Shown one piece after another: positions 18,353 to 26,999 of a stretch of 54,392 nt of DNA. The translations under genes were made by a program, and so were the position numbers. Every line of letters begins with the position of its first letter. The first letter of the stretch is position 1. A model generated the notes under the pieces. It was not told the DNA's origin, made no database searches, and saw nothing but the letters and a program-made list of their open reading frames with translations. Source of the DNA: Verrucomicrobiota bacterium (GTDB lineage: Bacteria; Verrucomicrobiota; Verrucomicrobiia; Opitutales; Opitutaceae); NCBI GenBank assembly GCA_963205455.1, contig CAUJJL010000208.1:1-54392 (forward strand), in the 5' to 3' direction.

Positions 18353-21286
18353 TCAAAATGCAAGCGTAAGCGTGAGCGAGGTCTTCCGCGGTGTGTAGGT
18401 CTGCACGAAAAAGCGGGGATCACCGTTGGCCTGACGCGGCATCAGGGCGATTTCCTGCTTGTCGAAAAGGTTCGAAACATTCGCCTGGAAAATCGCACGG
18501 AGGCGATGGTTGATTTTCCACGTGTAGCTCAGGAAGGCCCGGTTCTCAAATCGATCCGGGAAATAATACATCTTGCGCGCGCCGCCATCGAAGCTGTCCG
18601 TATACATGTAACCGCGCACGCCACGCTGATAAATCACTGCCCACCCGAGCACGAGATTCCTGAGCGCACCGTCTTCGAATCGATAGCGATTGATCATCGA
18701 GAAACTATCTTCACCGAAGCCGCCGTTCTTTTCACCACTCTTGCGGACAATTCGCTGTGCCGAAGGAGGTACAAAGCCGAGTTGATGCTGCGAGATATCC
18801 ACTCCTGTGACGTTGGTGCCAACACCCGCCGCATCAAGTCCAAGCGCGGCCGCATTGAGTATCTGACCGGAGTCAGGATCAAGCTGAGCAAAATAGCTGC
18901 TGGAGGAGTCCTTCAGCATCGCAACGGTTAGGGGGATCAAGGCTGATGTCGGATTGGTTGGATTCGAGCGCACCATCAAGGGAGTCACCGCACCCGTAGC
19001 AGCATTCTTCACCCCGACAGTCAGTGCACCATTGTGGGTGAGTGTATTGAACTGGTCATTGTAAAGCACCGGAAGCACCACATCGCTCCGCTCCTGACCA
19101 TCGGCGCGCGTGTAGTTGAGTGTGATCTGCCACGGCCTGATCGGACGCAGGGAGAGAAACAGGTCCACTCCACGGGACTCCATGTCATACGTGTATCCGT
19201 CACCACCATTGCGGCCATTGATGCCATCGGGATCCACATCGTTGCGATCGATCCCACCCAGCGTCCCCGCATAGTTTTTCCCCTTGGATTGATAGTAGGC
19301 TACGTTGCCCGATAGCCGATGGTTCCATGCAGAAAACTTGAACCCTGCCTCGCGGCTCTTGCCTTCGCCGATGGGAAGCGGACGATTGTAGATATCAAAA
19401 TCCCGATCAAATGCAGCCCGCGCATTCGTGGCATAGCTGGAATAGAAACGCACACCATCCAGCGGTGTATCCACGACGAATCCAACCGTAAGGCTGTCGT
19501 AGTCCATCGGGCCAAACGACGTGCCACGCTCAAGCCGTTCCGTGCGCGCACGTTCGGCGCGGTAACCCACCATCGTATCAATTCGGTTCTTCCAAAAGGA
19601 GCTGAACAGGCTGGCTGCCACGGCGCGTTCGTTGGTGCGACCATGCAACGAACCATTGCTTGTGTAGCCTGTGGAGGCATCTATGGGGCCGGATAGGCCG
19701 AGGGGATTGGTTGGAGTCGGCGGTACGGCACCGGGATACACCTGATCCATCAAGCGATAGGTTTTTCCGTTCTGCGGATGCACCAGCGTGGTCGTTGGAA
19801 AGTCAAACTGATCAAAAATCCTTTCAGGCGACGGCGCCAACCAGGCTGCCGGAAGCGCATTGCGGCCCGAATTGGCATTGGTGATCTGCGAGAGGTTCTG
19901 AACCACATTCCCATTGGCATCGACCTCGAAGAAACGCTGGATGCGAACGATATTCCACGATTGCTGTTCGCTCGTAAAGGCTGTTAGCCGGTGGTCCCCC
20001 CATCGTCCGAGATCCTTGTGGTAGGTCCCGGTAAACTTGTAGCCTCGTGCCCCCAATTCATCCTCCCGGGCATTCACCGTCGTATTCAACGCCCATTCCC
20101 GACGCAGGTTGCCCGCATCATCTCGCCACAGGTTGCCTGTGGCATCCGGGTGATACAGCACACGCGAGCTGGCCACCTGACGATTGATGCGATCCGCCTG
20201 TCCATAGCGGAATTGGAAATAGAGATCCTTGGTCGCACGCGCTTCTGCCGAAATTGCCTTATAGGCGACTTCATAGGCATGCTGCATGTGGGCACCGGCA
20301 AACGTGTCCTGATTGTCGAAGTTGATGTAACCGCCAGTCAGTTCAGTGCCGCCGTAGCCCGTGATGTAACGCGTCGATTGATTGTCCATCATTTGCCCGT
20401 TTGTCAGAATCAAGTTCGTGGGCGCACGCACGTTCAACGTCGCACCACGAATCTGGTTGCGGTCAAGCTTCAGCCACTCTCCGGAAACCGTCAGCCATTT
20501 GAGCGGGCGAATTGACGCTGCGAGTTGCACGCCTTCGGTTTCAATGCCCAACACGGGTCGATAAAACCTTTGATCTCCCTTCACGGCGTTGAGCCGCACA
20601 CCCATGCGATCGTTGCCATAGTTCAAGTCGCCCGTGTAGCGCATGCTGCCCTCGGAATCCCAGCGCGCAGCCGCCTTCACAAAGGTACGATTCAGACGGG
20701 CCTTCTTTGAATTAACGTTGACCACGCCACCGGCATCCCCGGAACCGAAAAGCAACGAGTTCGACCCCATCAACACTTCGACACTCTCCGCGCTGAAACT
20801 GTCCATCAAGGCGGTGTCATCACGCAGAAAGCCATCTCGACGTGGATTGTTGATCGTAAGTCCGCGCGCCGACATGGTCTTGTAGTTGAGTGCGTCACCT
20901 TCCTGCCGACCTTGTTCCTCTCCGGCACCGAGTAGCGGAGCGCCCAATCCACCGATGTCGGACAGCATTTGGCCGATGTCCACAATCGCCATCTCCTCCA
21001 TCATCGTACTATTGAAAATCTTCGCATCAAGCGGAGTGCGATTCAGGGAGAGATTTGTCCCGGTCACCGAGTTCGTGTTGGTGGCATCATAGGTGTCCTC
21101 CGAACTCGCGGAGACTGCGAACGGATCGAGCAGGATCAGTTCATCCTCAGTTGTCGCCCGGGCGGCAACGGAAGAAGAACCAGCGGCGGTCGCTGCCTGA
21201 GCGAAAAGGTTTGAGGAAGCGATGCCGCCAGCAAGAAGCACGACAGCAGCGACAAGTGAAGACTTCAGCAACGAGGAAGGGATCAT
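18353..21286 (-). CDS. TonB-dependent outer-membrane receptor
   Basis: About 977 residues from the ATG at 21286 (MIPSSLLKSSLVAAVVLLAGG, signal peptide); 21319 is an alternative. After a low-complexity linker the plug starts at LLDPFAVSASSEDTY and contains MSARGLTINNPRRDGF and VEVLMGSNSLLFGSGDAGGVVNV. A long 22-strand-type barrel ends in a C-terminal Phe (SLTLTLAF). No SusD-like partner occurs nearby, as usual in Verrucomicrobiota. It should import oligosaccharides produced outside the cell. The upstream 193 nt carry the shared 16-bp dyad, so it probably has its own promoter. Confidence 0.92.
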   Translation of the reverse strand: MIPSSLLKSSLVAAVVLLAGGIASSNLFAQAATAAGSSSVAARATTEDELILLDPFAVSASSEDTYDATNTNSVTGTNLSLNRTPLDAKIFNSTMMEEMAIVDIGQMLSDIGGLGAPLLGAGEEQGRQEGDALNYKTMSARGLTINNPRRDGFLRDDTALMDSFSAESVEVLMGSNSLLFGSGDAGGVVNVNSKKARLNRTFVKAAARWDSEGSMRYTGDLNYGNDRMGVRLNAVKGDQRFYRPVLGIETEGVQLAASIRPLKWLTVSGEWLKLDRNQIRGATLNVRAPTNLILTNGQMMDNQSTRYITGYGGTELTGGYINFDNQDTFAGAHMQHAYEVAYKAISAEARATKDLYFQFRYGQADRINRQVASSRVLYHPDATGNLWRDDAGNLRREWALNTTVNAREDELGARGYKFTGTYHKDLGRWGDHRLTAFTSEQQSWNIVRIQRFFEVDANGNVVQNLSQITNANSGRNALPAAWLAPSPERIFDQFDFPTTTLVHPQNGKTYRLMDQVYPGAVPPTPTNPLGLSGPIDASTGYTSNGSLHGRTNERAVAASLFSSFWKNRIDTMVGYRAERARTERLERGTSFGPMDYDSLTVGFVVDTPLDGVRFYSSYATNARAAFDRDFDIYNRPLPIGEGKSREAGFKFSAWNHRLSGNVAYYQSKGKNYAGTLGGIDRNDVDPDGINGRNGGDGYTYDMESRGVDLFLSLRPIRPWQITLNYTRADGQERSDVVLPVLYNDQFNTLTHNGALTVGVKNAATGAVTPLMVRSNPTNPTSALIPLTVAMLKDSSSSYFAQLDPDSGQILNAAALGLDAAGVGTNVTGVDISQHQLGFVPPSAQRIVRKSGEKNGGFGEDSFSMINRYRFEDGALRNLVLGWAVIYQRGVRGYMYTDSFDGGARKMYYFPDRFENRAFLSYTWKINHRLRAIFQANVSNLFDKQEIALMPRQANGDPRFFVQTYTPRKTSLTLTLAF

Positions 21287-21394
21287 GGTGGTGGTGGGGT
21301 CGCGAGTGGCTGTATACATCAGCAGGGATGTGCAGACGATTTTTCAGACCCTCCCGTGCATGAACAACCCCCCCATGTGGACAAGTCGCTCGAA

Positions 21395-21410
21395 ATTGAA
21401 ACCGTTCAAT
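21395..21410. promoter_or_regulatory. Candidate LacI-family operator upstream of TonB receptor
   Basis: ATTGAAACCGTTCAAT has perfect 6-bp arms around ACCG. It differs by one base from the reverse complement of the dyad in the LacI/ABC promoter (ATTGAAAGCGTTCAAT). It lies about 110 nt upstream of the receptor start, in the noncoding gap 21287-21479 between the receptor and the GH2 gene. Shared control by the LacI regulator is inferred. Confidence 0.6.
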
Positions 21411-21479
21411 ATCAGCGTCTGCGTCCGCTTTCTGGGTTCGCGAAGCACATTCGGCACAGAATCCTGTACGCAGTCAGGA

Positions 21480-23666
21480 TTACCGAGAATCTTGCGATGC
21501 GATTTCGAGCACCCTGAAGTCGCGCAGGCTGCGGGTCGGGGGCGAATGAGGGAGGACGAGTGCCGCTTCGAGGGTATAGTTTCCGGCTACGGTGGGCGCT
21601 TTGAAGGCAAAGCTTCGACGACGATCACCGAACGCGTCGATCATGCAGTCCTGCGTCTGTTCTGAAACTACGTCCGAACCTCGCAGCAGTCGCAGCCGCA
21701 ATTGACCCGACCAGGGTTCCGCAAGGTCATTGATCACGAGGACGGACATTTCGCGCTGCTCGCCAGCCACGAACGATTCGGCCCAGAAGTCCAGCATGAG
21801 CCCCACCGGAGCAAAGGCCTCCTTCACATATTCAGCGAAGTGCGGCTCATAGCGGAGCTCGCGCAAATCGATCCAGTCATCGCTCGTGGAGCCGCCCAGA
21901 GGGCGTGGCGGAGTGCCGTCGCGGGAATAACCGAGACTGCAAAAATGCAAGACGCCGGCAACCTGGCGGTGACACCGCCAGAATTCAGTGAGCGCTGCGA
22001 CATATCGCGCATGAAGCCGGCGGCGCTGCTCGATTGTGGAATCAGGTCCAAGAAGTGACAGATAGACGGGCGCAGTGAGATTGGTGGGTGAGGCATCTCG
22101 ATTCAACCAGAGCCAGTCGTATTCGTTGATGATGATCGGATTTGGCAGGTCCACCTGCGTTGGCCGCACTCTTGGCCGGAGCGGAGCCTGCGAGATTTCA
22201 GAAAGGTGGAATGGCTTGCCGGGCACAGGTCTTCCCGAGTTGAAGATGCGGCTGAAGAAATAGGGGTGCGATTCCACTGTGTCGGTAGGCCTGCCCGGCA
22301 TGCCCCAGCCATTGTCCCACGGGCGATCGGAAAGATCGAGGTGGCGCACAGCATCGCGGGCCTTGCCGGTTTCCGCAGTGTTGCTCTCATTCTGCGCGTC
22401 CCAGATGACCACGCACGGATGATTCCAGCGCTCGCGCATCCACGCGGAGTATTCGGGGATGAGGGATTCCGCTGTGAGTTCCTCGGGGCACTTGTTATTC
22501 TTCCCGTTGAGTACCCACACGGGAAACTCGTCCTGGATCAGGATGCCTTCCTCGTCCGCGATGTCATACCAGAACTCGGGCGGAAACCCGATGCAGTAGC
22601 GAAGCGAGTTCCAGTTCATCGCCTTGACCTGCTGATGCAGCTTTCGCACCCACGCCGCATTCCACGGAAGGTCGCCTCGATCAACGTCCTCAAAGAATCG
22701 GTAGAGCGTGATGTTGCTGCCGCGCAGATAGTACGGCTGTCCATTGAGGAGCGGGCGGGAGGTGACAGGATCAAACTTGAAACTGCGAAGACCGAAACGC
22801 ACGCGTGCCGCGTCGCCACCGGTTTCGAGACGCAGTTCGTAAAGGAACGGATCCTCCGGCGACCAAAGTCTCGCCTGCGCGAGCGGAATCTCAAAATCAA
22901 CGACCTTCTCCTCGCCTGCGGCGATCTCGACGGGGATTGCTTTCGTACCGGCAGGAGCACGCGACTTTGCTGCAACGACGCCCGTATGCAGCTCAAACGT
23001 TGACGCAACCTTGCCGCCAATAACTTCGGCGACGACACGCACGGACTGTGCCTCAACATCGGGTACAACCTGCACGTTCCGGAGGAATGGCGCGCCGGTG
23101 AGGATGAGTTCGACGGAATCGTAGATGCCGGGAATGTAGAGGTATTTCTCGAAATCCCAACCTGTCGGCTGACTTGAAGGCAGCGCCTCACGGTTTGCGC
23201 CGAGACGGATCAGCACGTCATTTTCGCCGTGCCGGAGATGGGGATGCACATCGAACTCGATCGGCGTGAAGCAGGACAGACCCTCGCCGACCCGTTTGCC
23301 GTTGATCCAGACCATGACCCCATAACGCGCCTTGTGAAGCTTGAGCAGGGCGATCTCCGGGATCGGCTGATCCACGCGAAACTTCCGCCGATACCAGAAG
23401 GCCTGACGCTGGGTGCTGACCTTGCCCACCTCGGTGAACGCAGGCTCCGCGAGGTCAACCAGCCCGGGTACACGCACCTTGTGAGTGAACGCAGCAGGAG
23501 GAGTATCCATGCCGCCCTGTTCGATTTCCCACATGCCATCGAGTGAGAGGGAGTGACGCGGTGCGAGCGGCTTGAGTGCCGACGCCTCTGCGACCGGAAG
23601 GCAGGCAATGAATGCAAGGAATAGCGGGAGCGTGCGCTGCACGATGCGAAGGAGAAAGGGGCTCAT
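21480..23666 (-). CDS. Exported glycoside hydrolase family 2 protein
   Basis: A 728-residue GH2 enzyme with a signal peptide (residues about 1-29). Domains in order: jelly-roll sugar-binding domain (about 38-190, with VMVWINGKRVGE), immunoglobulin-like domain (about 195-295) and TIM barrel (about 300-600). Acid/base candidate is Glu427 in WDAQNES; nucleophile candidate is Glu515 in INEYDW. A further beta domain follows to the end. GH2 members cleave beta-galactosides, beta-glucuronides or beta-mannosides; specificity cannot be fixed. The spacing NNK.PEELT rather than a canonical LacZ loop sets it apart from beta-galactosidases. Confidence 0.88.
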   Translation of the reverse strand: MSPFLLRIVQRTLPLFLAFIACLPVAEASALKPLAPRHSLSLDGMWEIEQGGMDTPPAAFTHKVRVPGLVDLAEPAFTEVGKVSTQRQAFWYRRKFRVDQPIPEIALLKLHKARYGVMVWINGKRVGEGLSCFTPIEFDVHPHLRHGENDVLIRLGANREALPSSQPTGWDFEKYLYIPGIYDSVELILTGAPFLRNVQVVPDVEAQSVRVVAEVIGGKVASTFELHTGVVAAKSRAPAGTKAIPVEIAAGEEKVVDFEIPLAQARLWSPEDPFLYELRLETGGDAARVRFGLRSFKFDPVTSRPLLNGQPYYLRGSNITLYRFFEDVDRGDLPWNAAWVRKLHQQVKAMNWNSLRYCIGFPPEFWYDIADEEGILIQDEFPVWVLNGKNNKCPEELTAESLIPEYSAWMRERWNHPCVVIWDAQNESNTAETGKARDAVRHLDLSDRPWDNGWGMPGRPTDTVESHPYFFSRIFNSGRPVPGKPFHLSEISQAPLRPRVRPTQVDLPNPIIINEYDWLWLNRDASPTNLTAPVYLSLLGPDSTIEQRRRLHARYVAALTEFWRCHRQVAGVLHFCSLGYSRDGTPPRPLGGSTSDDWIDLRELRYEPHFAEYVKEAFAPVGLMLDFWAESFVAGEQREMSVLVINDLAEPWSGQLRLRLLRGSDVVSEQTQDCMIDAFGDRRRSFAFKAPTVAGNYTLEAALVLPHSPPTRSLRDFRVLEIASQDSR

Positions 23667-23703
23667 GGCTGGCAGGAATTCCGGGTTGAGCTGCCAAGCT
23701 GTC

Positions 23704-23726
23704 GGCTAAAGGTCAAAGGCTAAAGG
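23704..23726. repeat. Short direct repeat in intergenic gap
   Basis: GGCTAAAGG occurs twice (23704-23712 and 23718-23726) separated by TCAAA, giving a 14-bp period in the 78-nt gap between GH2 and the cupin gene. It may be part of a small intergenic repeat; function unknown. Confidence 0.4.
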
Positions 23727-23744
23727 AGCAGGGCGGCGGTCGGC

Positions 23745-24143
23745 TCATTCGCCGTGCGCGGCGCGCTTGAAATCGTCTTCGTAGCGAGTGATGTCAGCCT
23801 GCTGCCAATTGCCGAAGGCCACTTCGAGGACTCGCACGGGACGGGAGCCAGGATTGCAGGCGAGACGGTGCTTTTCGTTGGCGGGAATCCAAACCTCGTC
23901 GCCGGCGCGGCGTTCCTTCACGGTGTCGCCAACCTGCACGACAGCCCCGTCGTCGAGCACGATCCACAACTCCGCCCGGCCCGTGTGCGATTGCAGGCTG
24001 AGCCGCTGGCCCGGTAGAACAGTCATCAGGCTCACCGTGCAATCCTGATTGAACGCGTATTGTTTGAAGGATCCCCATGGACGCTCGACCAGGGAGACGG
24101 ACGGCTTCTCCGCCGGAATGGGTTTGGTGACGTAGTTGCTCAT
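23745..24143 (-). CDS. Small cupin protein, phosphomannose isomerase type II C-domain-like
   Basis: A 132-residue single cupin domain starting at MSNYVTK; the in-frame start at 24212 would overlap the upstream gene. The sequence VERPWGSF, PGQRLSLQSHTGRAELWIVL and IPANEKHRL matches the cupin domain of mannose-1-phosphate guanylyltransferase/phosphomannose isomerases (ManC type), with metal-ligand candidates His in QSH, Glu in AELW and His in EKH. No nucleotidyltransferase part is present, so it is an isolated isomerase-like domain. It may isomerise or bind a sugar (phosphate) in the same pathway as the two other isomerases upstream. Confidence 0.8.
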   Translation of the reverse strand: MSNYVTKPIPAEKPSVSLVERPWGSFKQYAFNQDCTVSLMTVLPGQRLSLQSHTGRAELWIVLDDGAVVQVGDTVKERRAGDEVWIPANEKHRLACNPGSRPVRVLEVAFGNWQQADITRYEDDFKRAAHGE

Positions 24144-24171
24144 AGTGAATTGGAGAGTCGCAGCAATCGGC

Positions 24172-26394
24172 TCAGTGCGCGGCGCCGACCTGGTAGAGGA
24201 CGAACTGCTCATTACCTCTGATTATGTGTTGATCGTCCCTGAGAATCTCCCACCCGCGCGGGTCGTAACCGATGTGCAGCGCGCTCACGGATCCGGGGCG
24301 GCCGATCTGGGGATAGATGCCGCCTAAAATGACATCCTTCACATGCTGGAGTCGGAAGAGTGCCCAGCCAGGCCGTAAGGAGGCGTTTCCGCTGTAGCCG
24401 AAAATCCGGACATGGCTGCTGTCCTTCAGATCAAGCAGTCCATAGCTGCCCTCAGCCTTCATCGAGAAGATGTCCACGTTCTCGACGTTCACGAGTTCCA
24501 CCATGAACTCACTTCTCGCGTGCTGCGGCTGCAGATGGTAGAAACGCAGCGGCTCGCGCGTCCCCCGCACCATCAAGTGCCGATAGTCCGGTCCCTGGCT
24601 CCACCACCCGAGCAAGGTCTGCGTATACCAGCGGCCGCCGCCGTTTCCATCGACGAGGATCATCGGCTGACCGATCGCCGGGGCATTGGGGTGCCACGCC
24701 GTCCGGATAGGATACACGTTGCGGACGACGGAGTCCCGCCCCGCACACCAATGGATCGCATAGACACTGGGGTTCAGCACCGGCAGTTCAAGCTTCACCA
24801 TGGTCAGCATGGCCCGTGCTTTCGCGTCATCGACCGTCTCCACCAAGGGCTGCGGGTTGCTCGGATCGGAAAAGGCCCGAGCTCCGGGCAACGGCGCAAT
24901 GACGCTGGTCAGGTTTGTCAGACCGAACAGTTTCGTGTGGGCACGCAGGAGCAGTGGACGTGAAACGCGATAGGTTCCCTTCGGCAGGAAGACATGCTCC
25001 TTTGCGTCGATGGCCGCCTGGATCGCATCGGTGTCGTCCGTCTTTCCATCACCAGCGGCATTCCATGGAGCCGCCCGCACGTTGGCCGTGTCGGCTGCGA
25101 ACCAGTCGGGTTGTCCCGGGAAACGGTGGCGCGTGACCAGGTCCTCGGGTGGTCTTGCTGCGGTGCTGACTTGCAGGAGTGGAACCTTCTGCTCCCGACC
25201 GTCGATCCAGATCGGATCGCGACGCATCGTGCCTCCAAGAAACTCAGGCGATTTGACGGTGCCTCCGGTGACATAACGCGCGACATGCGTCCAGCCCTCG
25301 GCGTTGCCAGCAACGGGCGGATGATCGGCAATCCGGGCGACGACTCCGACGCGGCTGAACCACACGTTGTCGAGCAACACCGAGCGAGGAGTGACGATGG
25401 CGGGTTCGCTGCCGTGCACGCTGAGTATGCTGTCGATCAGGTTGATCCCTCCGTCCCATGACGCCGCCCCCATTTCTCCACGGATCGGTGCACCGTTGAT
25501 TTCGGCACCGACCACGGTCAGCGGTCCGCGGCCGCGGTAGAAGATCGATGCCTCGGTCTGATTGCTGAGCTTCAAGTCGCTCACCAGCGGAGAAGGCTGG
25601 CTGCCGGGCAGGTAGAGACCGAAGCGACCGCCATGCACGCGGATGCTGTGCATCGCGCCGCCTGAACCCGGTGCATTCCGGATTCCAGCGAATGCGCCTG
25701 CGGCCTCGATGGAAACATCCTCAATGGTCGAACCCTCCGCGCCGCGATGGTCGATCGCGACGGCGCCCGCATTGCCTGATCCCAGGTCAAAATCGACGCC
25801 GAGAATCTTCTGGTTGAAGTTGATATTGGACTGCGGCACATCCGGCTCGGGTTTCTGGCCGGATTCTGCTCGCGCCCAGAAATAGAGCACCGGTTTCGGA
25901 GACTTCGGGTCGCCAAATCCAGCCGCCCCATCGGCCAGAACGAGCGTGGCCCGTCCGCCGCTTGCGGAGCCGACCAGCACGCACGGATAGTTGAAGGAAG
26001 CAAAGGCCACCCAGGGATCGGACCAGCCCTCATAGGGCCACGTGTCCCATTTTACCGTGCCTACGATTCCCTCGATTGTGTCGGACACCCGATAACGCCC
26101 CGCAGGCAGATAGGTCACCAGCCGCGCGTCTCGCGCGTCGTTCAGAGCCTGCTGAATCGCAGCGGTCGCATCCTGCACGCCGCTCGGATCCGCGAGGTAG
26201 GGAGCCTTTGTCACATCGAGAAATCCCTGTGCCGCGAGTGCGGTGTCGCCGTAGCGAGCGAGCGCCTGTCTTCCCGATTCGAGCACTTCTGCCTCCGTAC
26301 GGATCGGTTTGAGGGCGGAAGCGTCGGCACAAAGTCCCGCCGTGCCAACTGCGGAAAGGACGAGGGTCAGAAGGAGGCGAGCCAGGGTTTTCAT
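24172..26394 (-). CDS. Exported double beta-helix protein, GH55/pectate-lyase-3-like
   Basis: A 740-residue protein with a signal peptide (MKTLARLLLTLVLSAVG). Two start-of-helix signatures of the Pectate_lyase_3 fold are present: DATAAIQQALNDA followed by YLPAGRYRVSDTI (about 75-110), and GDGKTDDTDAIQAAID followed by FLPKGTYRVSRPL (about 445-490). Two tandem right-handed beta-helices are the architecture of GH55 beta-1,3-glucanases, though catalytic residues were not identified and other specificities are possible. It lies between cupin genes in the sugar-phosphate part of the operon. Confidence 0.75.
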   Translation of the reverse strand: MKTLARLLLTLVLSAVGTAGLCADASALKPIRTEAEVLESGRQALARYGDTALAAQGFLDVTKAPYLADPSGVQDATAAIQQALNDARDARLVTYLPAGRYRVSDTIEGIVGTVKWDTWPYEGWSDPWVAFASFNYPCVLVGSASGGRATLVLADGAAGFGDPKSPKPVLYFWARAESGQKPEPDVPQSNINFNQKILGVDFDLGSGNAGAVAIDHRGAEGSTIEDVSIEAAGAFAGIRNAPGSGGAMHSIRVHGGRFGLYLPGSQPSPLVSDLKLSNQTEASIFYRGRGPLTVVGAEINGAPIRGEMGAASWDGGINLIDSILSVHGSEPAIVTPRSVLLDNVWFSRVGVVARIADHPPVAGNAEGWTHVARYVTGGTVKSPEFLGGTMRRDPIWIDGREQKVPLLQVSTAARPPEDLVTRHRFPGQPDWFAADTANVRAAPWNAAGDGKTDDTDAIQAAIDAKEHVFLPKGTYRVSRPLLLRAHTKLFGLTNLTSVIAPLPGARAFSDPSNPQPLVETVDDAKARAMLTMVKLELPVLNPSVYAIHWCAGRDSVVRNVYPIRTAWHPNAPAIGQPMILVDGNGGGRWYTQTLLGWWSQGPDYRHLMVRGTREPLRFYHLQPQHARSEFMVELVNVENVDIFSMKAEGSYGLLDLKDSSHVRIFGYSGNASLRPGWALFRLQHVKDVILGGIYPQIGRPGSVSALHIGYDPRGWEILRDDQHIIRGNEQFVLYQVGAAH

Positions 26395-26422
26395 GTGAAG
26401 GTCGTGAGAAATGAGCGAAGGA

Positions 26423-26998
26423 TCAGGGGCGGGGAATCAGGGTTGGCTTGCCGCCGCGTTCGACGACGATGTGGCGGAAGTTGCGCTGAGCGATGGTACT
26501 GTAATCGTGGCCCGCGCGCGCGGGATAGACTCCGAGGTAGGTGAGTGGCGCGGTCCCCGTGTTCATGGTGCGATGAGCCGTGTGACCCGGAACGTAGACG
26601 GCGTGATGCGGCAGGAGCGGTACGATCCGACTCTCGCCGGTGGCTTCGTCTTCCAGAAGCATCACACCCTCGCCGGTGAGGCCGAAATAGAATTCCGCCG
26701 CAGGACGCCACGCGTGCAGATGCCCCTTGGTCAGAAAGTACTCATCGCCAATCTTTCCCGGCATGAGGCATCCAACGCCATAGTGCAGGTCGCCTTCTCC
26801 CGCGGCGGGTTCGACGCTCGCGACGCGATAGAGCAGCGGATTGCCTGCGGCGAGTGCGGCTTCGTAGGCGGCAGCATCGGCGAAACAGCCACGCAGGTCG
26901 GCGAGGCGGCGCTCGACGGGCTTCGCGCCGACGAGTTCACCCGTGGCGGGGTTGTAGTGTGACAGGATTCGGTTGGGTTCGAACATGGCGGACAGCAT
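26423..26998 (-). CDS. pgiA: Cupin-type glucose-6-phosphate isomerase
   Basis: A 191-residue cupin matching the archaeal-type phosphoglucose isomerase family (PF06560). The metal site is recognisable as KGHLHAW followed by EFYFGLTGEG and PGHTAHRTMN. It interconverts glucose 6-phosphate and fructose 6-phosphate in the cytoplasm. The start at 26998 is 1 nt beyond the upstream stop, allowing re-initiation; the second ATG at 26986 (MFEPNR) is equally close to family N-termini. Pairing with a kinase and a mannose-phosphate isomerase in one operon suggests a dedicated route from the released sugar into glycolysis. Confidence 0.85.
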   Translation of the reverse strand: MLSAMFEPNRILSHYNPATGELVGAKPVERRLADLRGCFADAAAYEAALAAGNPLLYRVASVEPAAGEGDLHYGVGCLMPGKIGDEYFLTKGHLHAWRPAAEFYFGLTGEGVMLLEDEATGESRIVPLLPHHAVYVPGHTAHRTMNTGTAPLTYLGVYPARAGHDYSTIAQRNFRHIVVERGGKPTLIPRP

Positions 26999-26999
26999 T

